Source: Liolophura sinensis
Taxonomy: Eukaryota; Mollusca; Polyplacophora; Chitonida; Chitonidae
DNA: 64,000 bases
Reading direction: 5' to 3'
NCBI RefSeq assembly: GCF_032854445.1
Contig: NC_088305.1
Span: forward strand, 11,145,717-11,209,716
Shown: piece after piece, positions 14,101 to 24,200 of the stretch
Position numbering within the stretch: position 1 is the stretch's first letter
Layout: each line of letters begins with the position of its first letter
Program-made: the position numbers and the translations under genes
The notes under the pieces: model-generated
What the model saw: only the letters and a program-made list of their open reading frames with translations
Databases searched by the model: none
What the model was told of the DNA's origin: nothing

Positions 14101-17100
14101 AAAATTTACATGAAATCTTAATCTGGAAATGACACATTAGTATGTTGTTTAAACAGAAGAGCACACTTCAGATTTAAATTTTTTTTTTTTAAAGAGTGCT
14201 AGGGGCAATGTTCACTGGGGCCATGGTGAAAGACAGTGAAAAGAAAAAAAAAACACACTGCTCTCAAATAGCAGTGCTGGGTCGCATGTATAGAGTGATT
14301 GTCCCTTTGATCTACTACTCCTGTTGCCAGACAGAATTAGAATACAAGCCAGCACCCTACAGTGAACGGTTTTCATGCAGTCTAGCACAAAACTCCTGTG
14401 TTATCTGAATGGGAGGTTTTGTCAATTTTCGTATGTAAGTATGCTGGAGGGTTTATGACATACTTCATGTTTCTGACGGTGTTTTCATCATAGCCTTAAA
14501 ACCATACCCTCTCCGGACGTTAGTAGGAAGGTCTGCCAGCAACCTGTGGATGGAAGTGTGTTTCCCCTGGGCTCTGCCCAGTTTCCTCCAACCATAATGC
14601 TGGCTGCCGTCGTATAAGTGAAATAGTCTTGAGTACGGTGTAAAGCACCAATCAAATAAATAAATAAATAAATAAAACAAAACCAAGTACCAATCAAATA
14701 AATAAAACCATACCAAGTACAAAATTATTCTTACAGATTTGTAATCCTGACGTCAACCACTACTAGACAGTGTCTTTATTTAATCATTTTGAGCAGTTTT
14801 TAGACTACACCTACTGCTAAGCTAATTTCATTGGTCAGTTACAGCACAACTTGCATACCAAACAAAAATTTTGTACAATATACGTACTTTCATCCAAAGA
14901 TTATTACCTGATTTACAGCAAATATGGTTTAAGCTTATCAATAAAATTCAAAATGGCTGCTAAATCACATGACTGGCCAAACAGCATAAATCGTCAAAAT
15001 CTGCTACATATGTTCGTTACTGAATATGCCAAGTTTGTTTTTATCTACCTTAAGTGGTTTTGGCGATATTGCAATTTTACGAGCTGACTATGAATGAAAA
15101 CAACAACTTTTTAAACGCATTTTAATTGCAAACCTATTAGTCGTAGCTGTGCGGTCCTATCAGTCAAAAATGAAGATCTGTGGTTGATCTATGTACTGAC
15201 CATCTTCCAGCTTCACAGTTATTACGGTGTCTGGTCAAGTGGCATTTGAAAAATGACACCGAAATGAGCTATAATTGCAATTTAAAGAAAAACTATACAT
15301 CGTAGTGAAAAACTAAAACCAAGGTTGTCCTCAGCAGGCCAAATTACATCTAATTGCTGTCTTGTTTTTTCAAAATTCATCAACAGGTCATTACATGACC
15401 AAAACGACCAATAGCAAGCTTCCTCATTTCTCCACCTATTTGCATAAATTTTTCAATCTTGATACCCCCTGTCTTGAACTTGCATATCATCAATTTTCAA
15501 TGCAACCGGATCAGCAGTTCTGGAGTTTTTTTAAGATTTCCATACTGCTCCAATATGGCCGAAAAGTGGGTCACAGGTGGGTAAAGTTATATACTCCAGC
15601 AGGCAGCCCAAGTGATTTGGTAATGAAAATGTGTAGAAAGTTAACAGCTGTGACATGCAGTTTTCTCACAAAACGTAAAAAAACACAGTTTTCAGAGAAA
15701 AAAAAAATAATCTGAGCAAGAACAATAGGCAGAGAACAATGGACCCCTAATAAAAAGTGACTATTTCCATTTGCGTTATAGGTTTAGCCATAGGGATGTC
15801 TCAGACCTATACTTCCAAGTGTATCATGGGAGAGATAAGGAAATAGGAGAAAATATGAAGGTGAAACACAATGACTTAAAATTTTGGCTTTAAAATTTAT
15901 GACATCAGCCATCTCAGGATTTAATCCAAGGCCGAGTCTCAAGTGCACACTACACTGTGCCATGTGTAGTCAATGTGATAAAGATTACCTTCTGTCCTAC
16001 TATTTGCCACTTCTTCCATAGCCCCCGTCACACCTTGGTCATACCTGAAGGCAAAAACACATGTACAAAATCAGCTTTTCTAACTTCATATCTAAGGAGC
16101 AGTGGCCCTCATGTGGATTTATTTTTGTGATATTAAATCCGAAACAAAAAAAGACAGACGGAAAAGGATTTTTTGGTAAATACAAGCATTAATACTCAGT
16201 CAGAGTAAGATTTTTATGGAAAAATGATCTTCTTTAGTCTTTAATGGAGCCCAGACACATGAATGATATAACGTTATATCCAATATGTTTTGGTGCATGC
16301 AGGCTGTTCACTACCATAATTCAAAAATTTCATAAATCTTACAAACCATGCATGTAAGGCTCGTTTCCAAACGGTCTGCTCGTGGGGTAGGAATGCAGAC
16401 TTAGCACTCTCCCTGACAGTACAGGATTTAGGGATCTCCTTGGTTAGCTTGATATCTGGGTATCCGTGTAGCTGAAACATATCACCACCACACTAAGACT
16501 AATTCAACCGCATGTGTTTATTAACCAGAATGAATGAATGTTTGAAACGTCATACAGGTATGTAACAATTTGCTGCCATATGACGGCAGGGAGTTATTAG
16601 GCATACATGTACAATGTAGCAGGGCGAGTCCATGCGGCCAAAATGACACCGCCACTGAAGTAAACACCAGACATGACACCCCAAACAGTCACATTATACG
16701 GAGACCAGGCCAACGAGTCCTGTTTCCTTGCTCTAACCTCTCACTGCTGAGTGACAAGCGAGAAAGCAAGAAGTACAATTTAATGTCTTTCTATTAGCTC
16801 TAACAATGAGGTCAGCATATCAATCCATATCCAAGGCACTGACGCATTTTCAGACCATTTCAAATCCCACGTGACATAGGTGTTCGGATTATTTCAAGCC
16901 ACACCTCATTCAAGTTTTGAAATGGCTATATTGCGTCTGAGAGAAAGAATCAGCCTAACACGCTTAGTAGACACAGCTGTAATTGTAAAACTGCATCATG
17001 GCCTGTAAGTAAACTTCGTGTTTGATGACATGTAAAATATTGGAGAGTAAAATACATTTTCCTCACATTAATTGTTTACCTGACAATTCCACTAAGACAC

Positions 17101-17660
17101 TTACATTAAGAATGTTACCAGTACTATTTAACTATTGTACATCAGTAATATATCTCTGATGAAAAGGTTTCCAGTCACATATATTTAAAAAAAAAAAAAA
17201 AGATCAATTTGAAAATGAAACTTAAGCTACACCAAACAGAATGAATTTTGCAGCACTTTAAATCAGACTAAGGCCATACCAATGTAAATTGTTTCAAAGG
17301 CAGAAAAAATCTTCTTACAATGTTGGAGCATGGTATAAAAAAACATAAAACTATAACTTGCGTCAAAGTTATGGCAAAGGTGGACTTCCACAGCAATTTT
17401 TTCCTTCTGAAGACATATTTACATTTCTTAGTGTCAGCTTGCCCCCAAAACACAAAATAAAATTGGTCTCCACTAAACAAATATAAAGTAACTCTTGAAA
17501 ACTGAAGCATTTGCCATATAAATTCAGTGTACTGACATACCTTTAGTTTTTCTGCTGCCTGGCTGCTATCTACTGTAATTAGGTTACCATTTCGTTCACA
17601 CACTGTCACTTGATCGTCTCTCGGGTAGTTAGAAAAACTGGCCCAGATGCTGGCAGCCAT
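1..17660 (-). CDS. AAAS: Aladin (AAAS) nucleoporin, WD40 protein, 3' end off the window
   Basis: Spliced minus-strand gene. Aladin is a WD40 nucleoporin anchored at the nuclear pore and mutated in human triple-A syndrome. I joined 14 exons by GT/AG sites and reading phase; they code about 455 residues, and human Aladin has 546, so the C-terminal part lies left of position 1. Strong matches to the family, recalled from memory, include [87 protein letters not shown] and [13 protein letters not shown]. The N-terminal part (about residues 1-140) precedes the beta-propeller. Every exon junction keeps phase. Several introns carry minisatellites at the exon edge (see findings). Coding exons: 17541-17660, 16347-16471, 15989-16044, 13317-13408, 11775-11821, 10512-10670, 9115-9198, 8612-8732, 6967-7091, 5706-5766, 3781-3968, 2625-2692, 1123-1210, 1-33. 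Confidence 0.93.
145..265 (-). mobile_element. family-A SINE, 3' part
   Basis: Reads 'actcaagaatatttcactta' and 'gaaaccaggcagagccc', the standard minus-oriented 3' part of the tRNA-derived family; the tRNA-like head is absent. Confidence 0.8.
735..845 (-). mobile_element. family-A SINE, degenerate 3' part
   Basis: Contains 'ttttacgccgtaaagtgaat' and 'ggaaaccaggccagacccgg'; internal deletion in the tail. Confidence 0.65.
1123..1210 (-). CDS. AAAS: AAAS coding exon 13
   Basis: An 88-nt exon with acceptor TTACAG and donor GTATGG, phase 2 out. Codes [20 protein letters not shown] then SPVLEFLP, matching human VILLFRTRNSPVFELLP. A second GT five bases downstream is possible, but only this one gives the C codon with the next exon. 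Confidence 0.9.
1277..1590. repeat. 52-bp tandem array, about 6 units (AAAS intron 12)
   Basis: Unit contains 'gaggaatgcccactatactg' and 'gttgaactcaagtggtcttg'. Starts about 65 bp upstream of the AAAS exon 13 acceptor. One unit lacks 1 base. Confidence 0.95.
2117..2310 (-). mobile_element. family-A SINE, truncated before the head
   Basis: Tail, central part and 'ccagcatgagctgg' are present; the tRNA-like A box is not. Confidence 0.8.
2625..2692 (-). CDS. AAAS: AAAS coding exon 12, its acceptor embedded in an 86-bp array
   Basis: A 68-nt exon with acceptor TTTGTAG at 2693 and donor GTGAGT-like GTGAG at 2624, phase 1 out. Codes [20 protein letters not shown] then FQ, as in human [20 protein letters not shown]. 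The acceptor and the first ~22-25 exon bases are repeated in seven further units upstream (to 3329). Confidence 0.92.
2671..3329. repeat. 86-bp tandem array, 8 units, overlapping AAAS exon 12
   Basis: Units start at 2671, 2757, 2843, 2929, 3015, 3101, 3187 and 3273 (last partial). They are almost identical. The first unit includes the 5' end of exon 12 and its acceptor; the others are copies inside the intron. Confidence 0.97.
3781..3968 (-). CDS. AAAS: AAAS coding exon 11 (WD repeats)
   Basis: A 188-nt exon with acceptor TTCCAG and donor GTAAAT, phase 2 out. Codes [62 protein letters not shown]. Human counterpart: [20 protein letters not shown] and DLSETTIQTPDGEE. Confidence 0.93.
4332..5714. 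repeat. 42-bp tandem array, about 33 units, overlapping AAAS exon 10 donor
   Basis: Minus-strand unit contains GGCAGGTGTCAG/GTAAGC then ATGAAACTCC. Units differ at a few positions (GTAAGC/GTGAGC, CACTCACC/TCCCACC). No frame-breaking length changes occur over the ~27 units next to the exon. Confidence 0.97.
5706..5766 (-). CDS. AAAS: AAAS coding exon 10, its donor embedded in a 42-bp array
   Basis: A 61-nt exon with acceptor TCACAG at 5767 and donor CAG/GTAAGC at 5705, phase 0 out. Codes [20 protein letters not shown] then Q, aligning to human [21 protein letters not shown]. The last 15 exon bases (14 of 15 matching) and the donor are part of every unit of the 42-bp array that follows. The exon's frame stays open through about 27 units, down to a TAA near 4560. 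Confidence 0.9.
5850..6030. repeat. short degenerate array, about 11-bp 'gcaggactaac' units
   Basis: Repeated words such as 'gcaggactaa' and 'cacaggacta' with many changes, in AAAS intron 9 just upstream of exon 10. Confidence 0.75.
6105..6265 (+). mobile_element. family-B SINE, partial
   Basis: Contains 'gactggttgacccgtatcag', 'cggcttacttgccttcggta' and 'gtctcagtgaagcagcacta'; neither head nor 3' tail is present. Confidence 0.75.
6967..7091 (-). CDS. AAAS: AAAS coding exon 9 (WD repeat)
   Basis: A 125-nt exon with acceptor CTGCAG and donor GTGAGA, phase 2 out. Codes [41 protein letters not shown]. It matches human VWDVSTETCVPL and WSPDGSKILATTPSAVF. Confidence 0.92.
7437..7785 (-). mobile_element. 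family-B SINE, nearly full length
   Basis: Minus-oriented. Starts with the 'gagtgagtgagtg' simple tail, then the 3' part, the central part and a tRNA-like head with 'caggattgatcc' (B-box region) and 'ctaccaactatgcc' (A-box region). Confidence 0.85.
8034..8119. repeat. (AT)n microsatellite
   Basis: Almost pure AT dinucleotides, broken once by 'ttatgttt', in an AAAS intron. Confidence 0.97.
8612..8732 (-). CDS. AAAS: AAAS coding exon 8 (WD repeat)
   Basis: A 121-nt exon with acceptor TTGCAG and donor GTGAGT, phase 0 out. Codes a blade containing [20 protein letters not shown] and SPVDTAMM, as in human [16 protein letters not shown]. Confidence 0.92.
9115..9198 (-). CDS. AAAS: AAAS coding exon 7 (WD repeat)
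   Basis: An 84-nt exon with acceptor TTTAG and donor GTGAGT, phase 2 out. Codes [20 protein letters not shown] then EPTSLATR. The human counterpart reads [18 protein letters not shown], so the match is nearly complete. Confidence 0.93.
9819..10170 (-). mobile_element. family-A SINE, two pieces with a 60-bp interruption
   Basis: 3' piece 9819-9955, unrelated sequence, then 'ttttacgccgtactcgcagg' joined directly to the 5' half ending at the head '...ccaactgagccacggaggcc' near 10168. Looks like an internal rearrangement or a second inserted copy. Confidence 0.75.
10512..10670 (-). CDS. AAAS: AAAS coding exon 6 (WD repeat)
   Basis: A 159-nt exon with acceptor CACAG and donor GTAAGT, phase 2 out. 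Codes [53 protein letters not shown]. This is the first clear WD40 blade, with the WHP turn and a GH-like/WD-like register. Confidence 0.93.
11775..11821 (-). CDS. AAAS: AAAS coding exon 5
   Basis: A 47-nt exon, acceptor TTGCAG, donor GTAAGT, phase 2 out. Codes [16 protein letters not shown], aligning to human LSLRSEDLIAEFAQVTNW at the start of the propeller. Confidence 0.88.
13317..13408 (-). CDS. AAAS: AAAS coding exon 4
   Basis: Acceptor CTCCAG at 13409, donor GTGAGT at 13316, phase 0 out. Codes [18 protein letters not shown] then [13 protein letters not shown], a highly conserved Aladin block. A 51/55-bp tandem array starts about 12 bp upstream of the acceptor. Confidence 0.9.
13421..13878. 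repeat. 51/55-bp tandem array, about 8 units, next to AAAS exon 4 acceptor
   Basis: Units alternate between 'ttaacatagtcaac' (55 bp) and 'ttaacagtcaac' (51 bp). The minus-strand unit contains CTGTTCTTCATCAG, resembling the genuine acceptor TGTTGTTCTCCAG beside it. Confidence 0.93.
14510..14705 (+). mobile_element. family-A SINE, 3' two-thirds
   Basis: Contains 'aggaaggtctgccagcaacc' and ends 'tcttgagtacggtgtaaagc' with an (aaat)n tail. Confidence 0.8.
15989..16044 (-). CDS. AAAS: AAAS coding exon 3
   Basis: A 56-nt exon between CTTCAG and GTAATC, phase 1 out. It codes [18 protein letters not shown], which matches the short linker before the '[11 protein letters not shown]' segment in Aladin. 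Confidence 0.85.
16347..16471 (-). CDS. AAAS: AAAS coding exon 2
   Basis: Acceptor TTTCAG at 16472, donor GTTTGT at 16346, phase 2 out. Codes [16 protein letters not shown]...[16 protein letters not shown], matching the human segment that ends HHREQVWKRCINIW. Confidence 0.88.
17541..17660 (-). CDS. AAAS: AAAS coding exon 1
   Basis: Codes 40 residues beginning [16 protein letters not shown] and ending QAAEKLK, then donor GTATGT, phase 0. The ATG at 17660 lies in CCATGGC, a good initiation context. An acceptor (TTTATAG) at 17692 just upstream indicates that this exon has a spliced 5' leader. A short out-of-frame upstream ATG lies at 17667. The segment [10 protein letters not shown] fits the N-terminal part of Aladin. 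Confidence 0.85.
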
Positions 17661-18497
17661 GGCTCATTGGATTTCAATCAAATACCTCAATCTATAAACA
17701 CAAATGCTTAATGCTGTACACATGACATAAGAATATGGATCAAGTTTCGTGTACACAAAGTTTAACCCATAATTATTTTTTGTTAGGATTATTATTTGCA
17801 TCCTTTTAATGTCAGTGAATTTAGCATGCCTGCCGTCCTTAATGTCTCATTCAGAGTTGTAGTTATTCATTTTATTTGACTACTGTTCAATAGCATGCTC
17901 AAAATTTTTCACCTACACAGAGTAATGATGATGGTCAGTTGGGTAAACTGCGAACATTACCCAAGTATATAAGTATGTTTGGGTTTTAACATTTGTAATA
18001 ACAATTTTCCTATCTTATGAGGTCATCATTGGGTTATGTGCATATACTGTGTCTTATTGTGGAAAGTGCTGCTGCCACTGAGGCATCATGTCAAAGACAC
18101 CAGGCATGACACCCTACACAACCACATTATACTGTGGTTAGGTTGGGGACAGCAGGCCAAACAGTCCTGTTTTCTTACAATTAACTCTATGTGATAAGTG
18201 CAAAGCGAGGCAGCAATAAGGGGAGATTTTAAACTCTGGTTGCTGTTACGTGGTACAGTGACATCAATTTATTGAGGGATCAGCTTTTCAGAATGAACAT
18301 CTGAAAAGGTAATCCATATTTTAAAATTCTGACATGCATCGTAATGCTGAGTCCATCCACACCTCTCAGAAACATGGCACAGATTTCAAACTCACATCTC
18401 CTCCCCACTTATGGCCATCTAACTCACCTTCCTACTCATTTATATGTAATTTTATGGTGGAATCTCTAATACTGTCCTCTTAATTTACCATCCTCAC

Positions 18498-18600
18498 CTA
18501 TGAAACTAATTAAATCGCTGTGTGGTGGTCACACTGACTGCTAGAACTTCTGGTGTACGAAGTGCCTCGCCATCGACAGCCATTTTGAAGTGTAACGTAA
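18498..18600 (-). other. probable AAAS 5' UTR exon (donor end fixed, 5' end approximate)
   Basis: On the minus strand a strong donor, ATAG/GTGAGG, lies at 18497, and the matching acceptor TTTATAG at 17692 sits 31 bp before the AAAS start codon. The exon would contain an ATG near 18583 in context AAAATGG, opening a short ORF of about 26 codons (MAVDGEALRTPEVLA...) that ends inside the exon. I read it as a leader with an upstream ORF. No transcript evidence is available. Confidence 0.4.
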
Positions 18601-21146
18601 CCTACGTCTGGATTTGATATACAAATGAGTTATGGTAATGAAAATTAAATGAAAATTACTCAAGAAAACTGTACATTTCGATTGTTGTCTGCAAGAACAA
18701 CTTCAACCTTCTTAATTCAATCCAAAAATGCATAAAAAAGAGCTTGTATTTTTAGTGCAAGTACATTTGGGTGCCATGAGCGTGGACCTCATTGAGATCG
18801 GCTCCATCAAGTTGGAGTGCGCAGATGTGTGGCAATTTGCTTGAGAAGTGGCAATGGACTCTTGAGAAGGTAGGATGTTAAAAATTAAAAACCAATAGTC
18901 TGCAGATGTAGAATAGTGCATTTAGCAATTAACTAACCATTCATTTCACTTTAAATTCACATTCTGTAACCAAAACTTTGGGTCAAACTTTGCTACACCT
19001 CCTCTTTTTCGGTGCACTGGCCACCTGTCAACTCATAGTTGGAAAGTCGAGGATACAAAAGTGAGGCTCTCGTAGCCTCATGGAAACGTGCTGCTGTATT
19101 TGGCTGTATTTGAAAAAACAAAAATGTTTTGCTTCTCACAGAACGTGAGTACCTCTATGTTGGATCTAACTATGAAAAAAAAAATAGCTTTTTATTTTTA
19201 AACAAGTAACTTTCTGAGAAAATGGGTTATGGTATAGCAAATTATTTTTCTAACCGTGATCGGGACTGTATGTTATAACCCAGGAGTGCTTTCAGATTAA
19301 ATCGTAAAACAAGATCAGATAAGATTGACATTGTTGTTGCAGCACGTTACCCAAGATAATTCAATTCTGAATGGTACTAGCGATGTTTTTTGAGAGAAAT
19401 AAACTACAGCATGGGCTTGAGAGTGATTACCTGGCTGAAAGGTATTACATAATTAGCGACAACGAAGAAAAAGATCAGATACAGGTAGAGCCTTTGGCAG
19501 CTGACCTCAGATGCACGTGGGGCTAGACCAGGTGCATTGGATAAGTTAGAGGTGTAGCGGAAAGACCTCAGTCTAATGGTCACTAATATATACTGTAGGA
19601 CCGCTGGCCACTCTTAGGCCGAGAGCTACGTGGACCCGATTAAGGTGTAATGCTTACAAAGAGTTCCTCCTCGTTCAACTCCGATAGATTCATCCTCAGT
19701 ATACATAAAGCACCGCAATTCTAAATGCTGAAATATTTACTCACATTTTGCCATAATCGCTATTTGCCTTCATATCACCATTTTCCTGTAAATTTTAGCC
19801 AAAGTCAAAAACAGACTCATATTTAGCAGGTTGCCGCGCACTACCACGTGTTTAAAATCTGGGTAAGCGAGGCGTGCATGCACAGCAGCGATTGACCTTT
19901 CCGTGAAATTGATTCCAAAGATAACCCCTCTTTTTCACTGCAAACTTAATTTGACAGTTCGCACAAACTGTGGGGTCCATCATTCTGCTCCATAGCCCTC
20001 AGTCAATTCCAAATTCGTGTCTCTGCAGTCAAATGGATTTCTATCAAAACTGACAGCCAGCTGATCAAAACATAGTGACGTCGTGAGAAGTCAACCACGT
20101 GTGCACAGGGAGGAGCAACCCGATTTACTAGGTCACGATGTCGACACGGTATGTGAGCATGAGTCACAACTATGAATTATCTTGGACTTACTGCTCATTA
20201 AGGCTGTGGAAAAAACTGGCACAGGAACAGACAATGTCTTGGTGAACATAATTTATTGGAGTATTGGTTCATTTTGCAAGGATTTTTATGACGCAGAGTT
20301 TCTCTGCAATAGGCTGTTTATAAATACCAATATTTTAAGCTTTAGACTCCTCGGCTGTGATCTATGCCTAACCCCACAATGAAAGATCACAGCCGTGATC
20401 CTTGGCTAAAGAAGGTGCTCACTGACTAACAAAAGCATCAACCTAGTCATTGCAACTGTTCATGCAATTAGAATTTAGCAAATAAGCTAGCACAAATTAA
20501 ACATTAAGGGTCTGATCAAGGACTAAGGCTTTCAAAACACAATTTGAAGTCAACAGCCAAACATTGCATGTCCGGTTAACTTATTTACAACAACAACATC
20601 GGCATTAATTTCGTTGTTGAAGAAATTCAGGCAACACTTTCCTTAATCCACATGAAGCCATTTAGCACGTGGTGGGACGCAAAGTTTTCAGAGTTCTGTT
20701 TAATCAGTTTTTGTCTGAAACGCCTGATTAGAAAACTCTGAGGGACAAATAAATGATAAAACATTGCAGCTCACTTCCAACCCACCGACGTTAAAGTCTC
20801 GCCAACTGTCAAAGTTGATACCGGAAGCAGAGTAGGAATACCTTGCAAGTTTTTAAATATAAGAATAAATATTAATTTCTTTCATGATTTACCTTTGTTT
20901 GAACAAGTTACATTATAATTTTACCGTACTTGATACTTAAAGGCTAAACTTCACATACTTCACACAACATGGAAATATTACGCGGAACTGTGTTCCTATG
21001 AACATGCGCAGTTTGTGAAATGCGGTTGTGTTTACAGATTGCTTTGAACTCGTGGCAGACGAAGAGAGGCGGCTTATGGAGTGATCTAAAATATCGTTGT
21101 TTTGGGCTAGTTTGTCAGCTTTTCGTCCCTATCCATATACTGCAAG
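18601..21146. other. intergenic region between divergent AAAS and CYP20A1
   Basis: About 2.5 kb between head-to-head genes, so it should hold both promoters. I see no exon with good splice sites and family similarity, no tandem array and no complete SINE. The last 150 bp before 21147 are the likely 5' UTR of the P450 gene. Confidence 0.4.
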
Positions 21147-21218
21147 ATGTTGGACTTTGTCATCTTTGCTGTCACTTTCGTGGTGACCCTTATTATTGCT
21201 GTTATTTACCTGTATCCA
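21147..21218 (+). CDS. CYP20A1: CYP20A1 exon 1, signal anchor
   Basis: Codes 24 residues starting MLDFVIFAVTFVVTL and ending VIYLYP, then donor GTAAGT, phase 0. Human CYP20A1 starts MLDFAIFAVTF and also has YLYP at this point. It is one hydrophobic segment that anchors the enzyme in the ER membrane. Confidence 0.92.
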
Positions 21219-24200
21219 GTAAGTCGATAACATGAAGTTGAATGGCATTCATTTACATCATCAATTGATGTACATGTACTAGAGACCAACATCTAATCTT
21301 TAATCTGATATCATTCTTATATACACAAGTTATCAACTATGAATCAATTATTACCAGGTGATAAACTGCACAACATGTAAACGCCATTTCGAGAAACCCA
21401 GCAAGAGATGCATTGTGTCACACCCGAAGATGGGTACATGTATTTTGTGTGTAATGTCTTCAAGTCAACAGTTGTCACTGGAGTGGTATTTGAGTATTTA
21501 CCACTAAGAAAAGTGCCACTGACAAGCTCACATTTTGCATTTATTTATACGCCACAACTCTTTTGCCCGTGTACACACATCTATGCAGAACTGACAAACT
21601 GAGAAAAGCACTTTCTAGTCTGCTACCTTGTCATCCGACACCTATACTACTCTGCATAGGAGGCAGGGTACAAGACTGAAAGAGTACTTTTTGTGACGGA
21701 TGTGCAGAAGAGTTTAGGATAAAAAATGTGGGCTTGTTGGTAGGATTTGTCTACTAGTGACAGTTGTGGACAAAGGTGTCACTTCTTATTTGAAGAGATA
21801 GAGCACAAAATATCTTTCTTTCAGAGACTATGACATGTTTCATAGTGTCTTTTGCAGTGTAACAATTGTGGCAGTGCCACTCAAATCAGAGATAAGTGTG
21901 AAATTATTATTTGATTATTGATGGGTGCGCTTGCATATCTTGAAATATGTGATAAATGTTATAAATATGTGATTTCTCATAATGGTGGCCATGGTATGAC
22001 GGAAATGTTGCCCTAAAGTTTGTAAAGAATTAATCATTCACTCATATTAATTCTAGAGACTAGTTAAACATGAGTATCGTTGTGTTGACTCTTGTATGGT
22101 ATGTTACTTCAACCAAGAGTGTTATGAAAATGACTGATCATTTGGAAAGTTTTATCCCCAGTAGCATAGATCAGAAGTCAACATAACATACATGTAAAAC
22201 GATTGCAGCTATAAGTCTCCTGACCCAATTAGTTTCCTGTCCTATGTATAATTAACCCGACTCAGCACATCAGCAGTCTCACAAGCTCAGGCAGGTTTAG
22301 ACGAAATATTAAATGTTGAGATTGTTGCAAGCTAACACTGCTAAAAGAGCACATTTTACAGTAGCAGCTAGCAGCGCCATTGAGCCGCCAGACCCTACTA
22401 TGCATGTTGTATATTCACCAAATGCTGTAAAACGACATCGTTTAAGCGAGTCTCACACGAATCAAGTTTCAGCTAATAAGTACTACCTGCGGTCACAGAT
22501 GTTTTGGCCCTACCCAAAACAGATTGGAGACAACTGGCAGCTACTGACTTAAACCAACTGTGAGCATTCTTACACCAAATGAATATATACATCACAATAT
22601 GCTCACAAATGACTTGCTCTGGCTCACTAGCCGAAACTTGCTTCGTGTGAGACCCTCTTCGTTTGCATTATGTTTTGCGAGAACCCCCAACCTGTCACGT
22701 CCAAACCTGCGTAAACTTGTGAGGCTAATTGAGCTTATTAATGTTCAAATGGGGACAACAGTAAAGCAACGTGATTTACAATGATAGTACAATGAAAAAA
22801 TTGAGTTATGTTTTAAGGAGGTGCCACCAAAAATTCCAGATGGTTATGTAAAAACCAGGTGGGGGCTGTATCCTATACATTTTATATTCTGTAGGTACAC
22901 AAATTATTATCATTCATTTGCGCTTTATCTTCCAGACATCAAGAAAAACTACCACAGTACCTGGATTAGAGGCCTCTAATCAAGAGTGAGTGTGTGAGAC
23001 TGAATGTCCTGATGACATACTGTCACGGTGCAACAAGCTTTGCCCTGTGCCACCAAATTGAAATCAAGTACAGGGCGAAACAGTACCGTTTTGAAATCAA
23101 TTGATATTTCAATCCCCACAGAGTGATGAAATTGACAAACCATGAGATGATTCAGTATGATTTAATGCTGTGAAATATATTAAATTCCATTTATAGACAT
23201 TATGAAATAACATAATAGTGGATAAATTCAGGAAACAATGGTTTACATGGATAAAAACATGAATATTTCATGATATGCTGGCTGCCATAGGTGAAATATT
23301 TTTGAGTACGACGTATCACTCCAATTGAATAAATAAATTGAAAATAAAAATAAAAAGGAGTGAATGTCCAAACATTTTGACCCCTGTAGCACAATATGGT
23401 GAAGACTGTGTACTTACATGACCTCAGTTTGTTTAATCTAAATTCTGAAGTGAAGGAATATATAAAGAAACTTTTTGGAATGATGTAAGTAGGTTTTTTT
23501 TTTTTTGCAAATGTATCAGAAATGTGAATGTTAGGATTAAACTGCTATCAATAGTAAGGAAAGAAGCCTTTTTGCAGAATTATGAAGGATGAAAAAATTA
23601 GATTTTGGTTTTATTTGCTTGCTTGGGTGAAACACTGTTTGAATTGACATGACACCCCAGTTAGTCCTGTTATACTGACACCAGGCCAACTAGTCCTGTT
23701 TCCTTTCTCTAACCACTCAGTGCTGAGCGCCAAGCAAGGCAGCAACAAGTACCTTATGTAGTCTTTTTCATATGACCTGACCCAGGTTTCATCCTGGGTG
23801 TCCTGACTATGAGGCAGACGCTCTAACCATTTGGCTCTGTTATGCCATGAGGCCTCTGCAGCTGAGGGGATTAGCACGGCGTAGTGACCCAGGAGCCTCC
23901 CACAAATGCAATTGCTGTGAGTTCACGTCCAGCTCATGCTGGCTTCGTCTCCGGCCGTAACTGGGAAGGTCTGGCAGTAACTTGCAGATGGTCGTGGGTT
24001 TCCCTCGGACTCTCCCCTTTTTCCTCTCGCCATAATACTGGCTGCCATAGTATAAGTGAAATATTCTTGAGTACAGCATTAAACACCAATCAAATGAATA
24101 AATTTATTCTGACATGTTTTAGAACGGGAAATGTTCCGGATATCGAGCGAGCCGGCAGTTTACAGGAGTTCCTTGTTGACCTCCATGGTCAGTATGGCTC

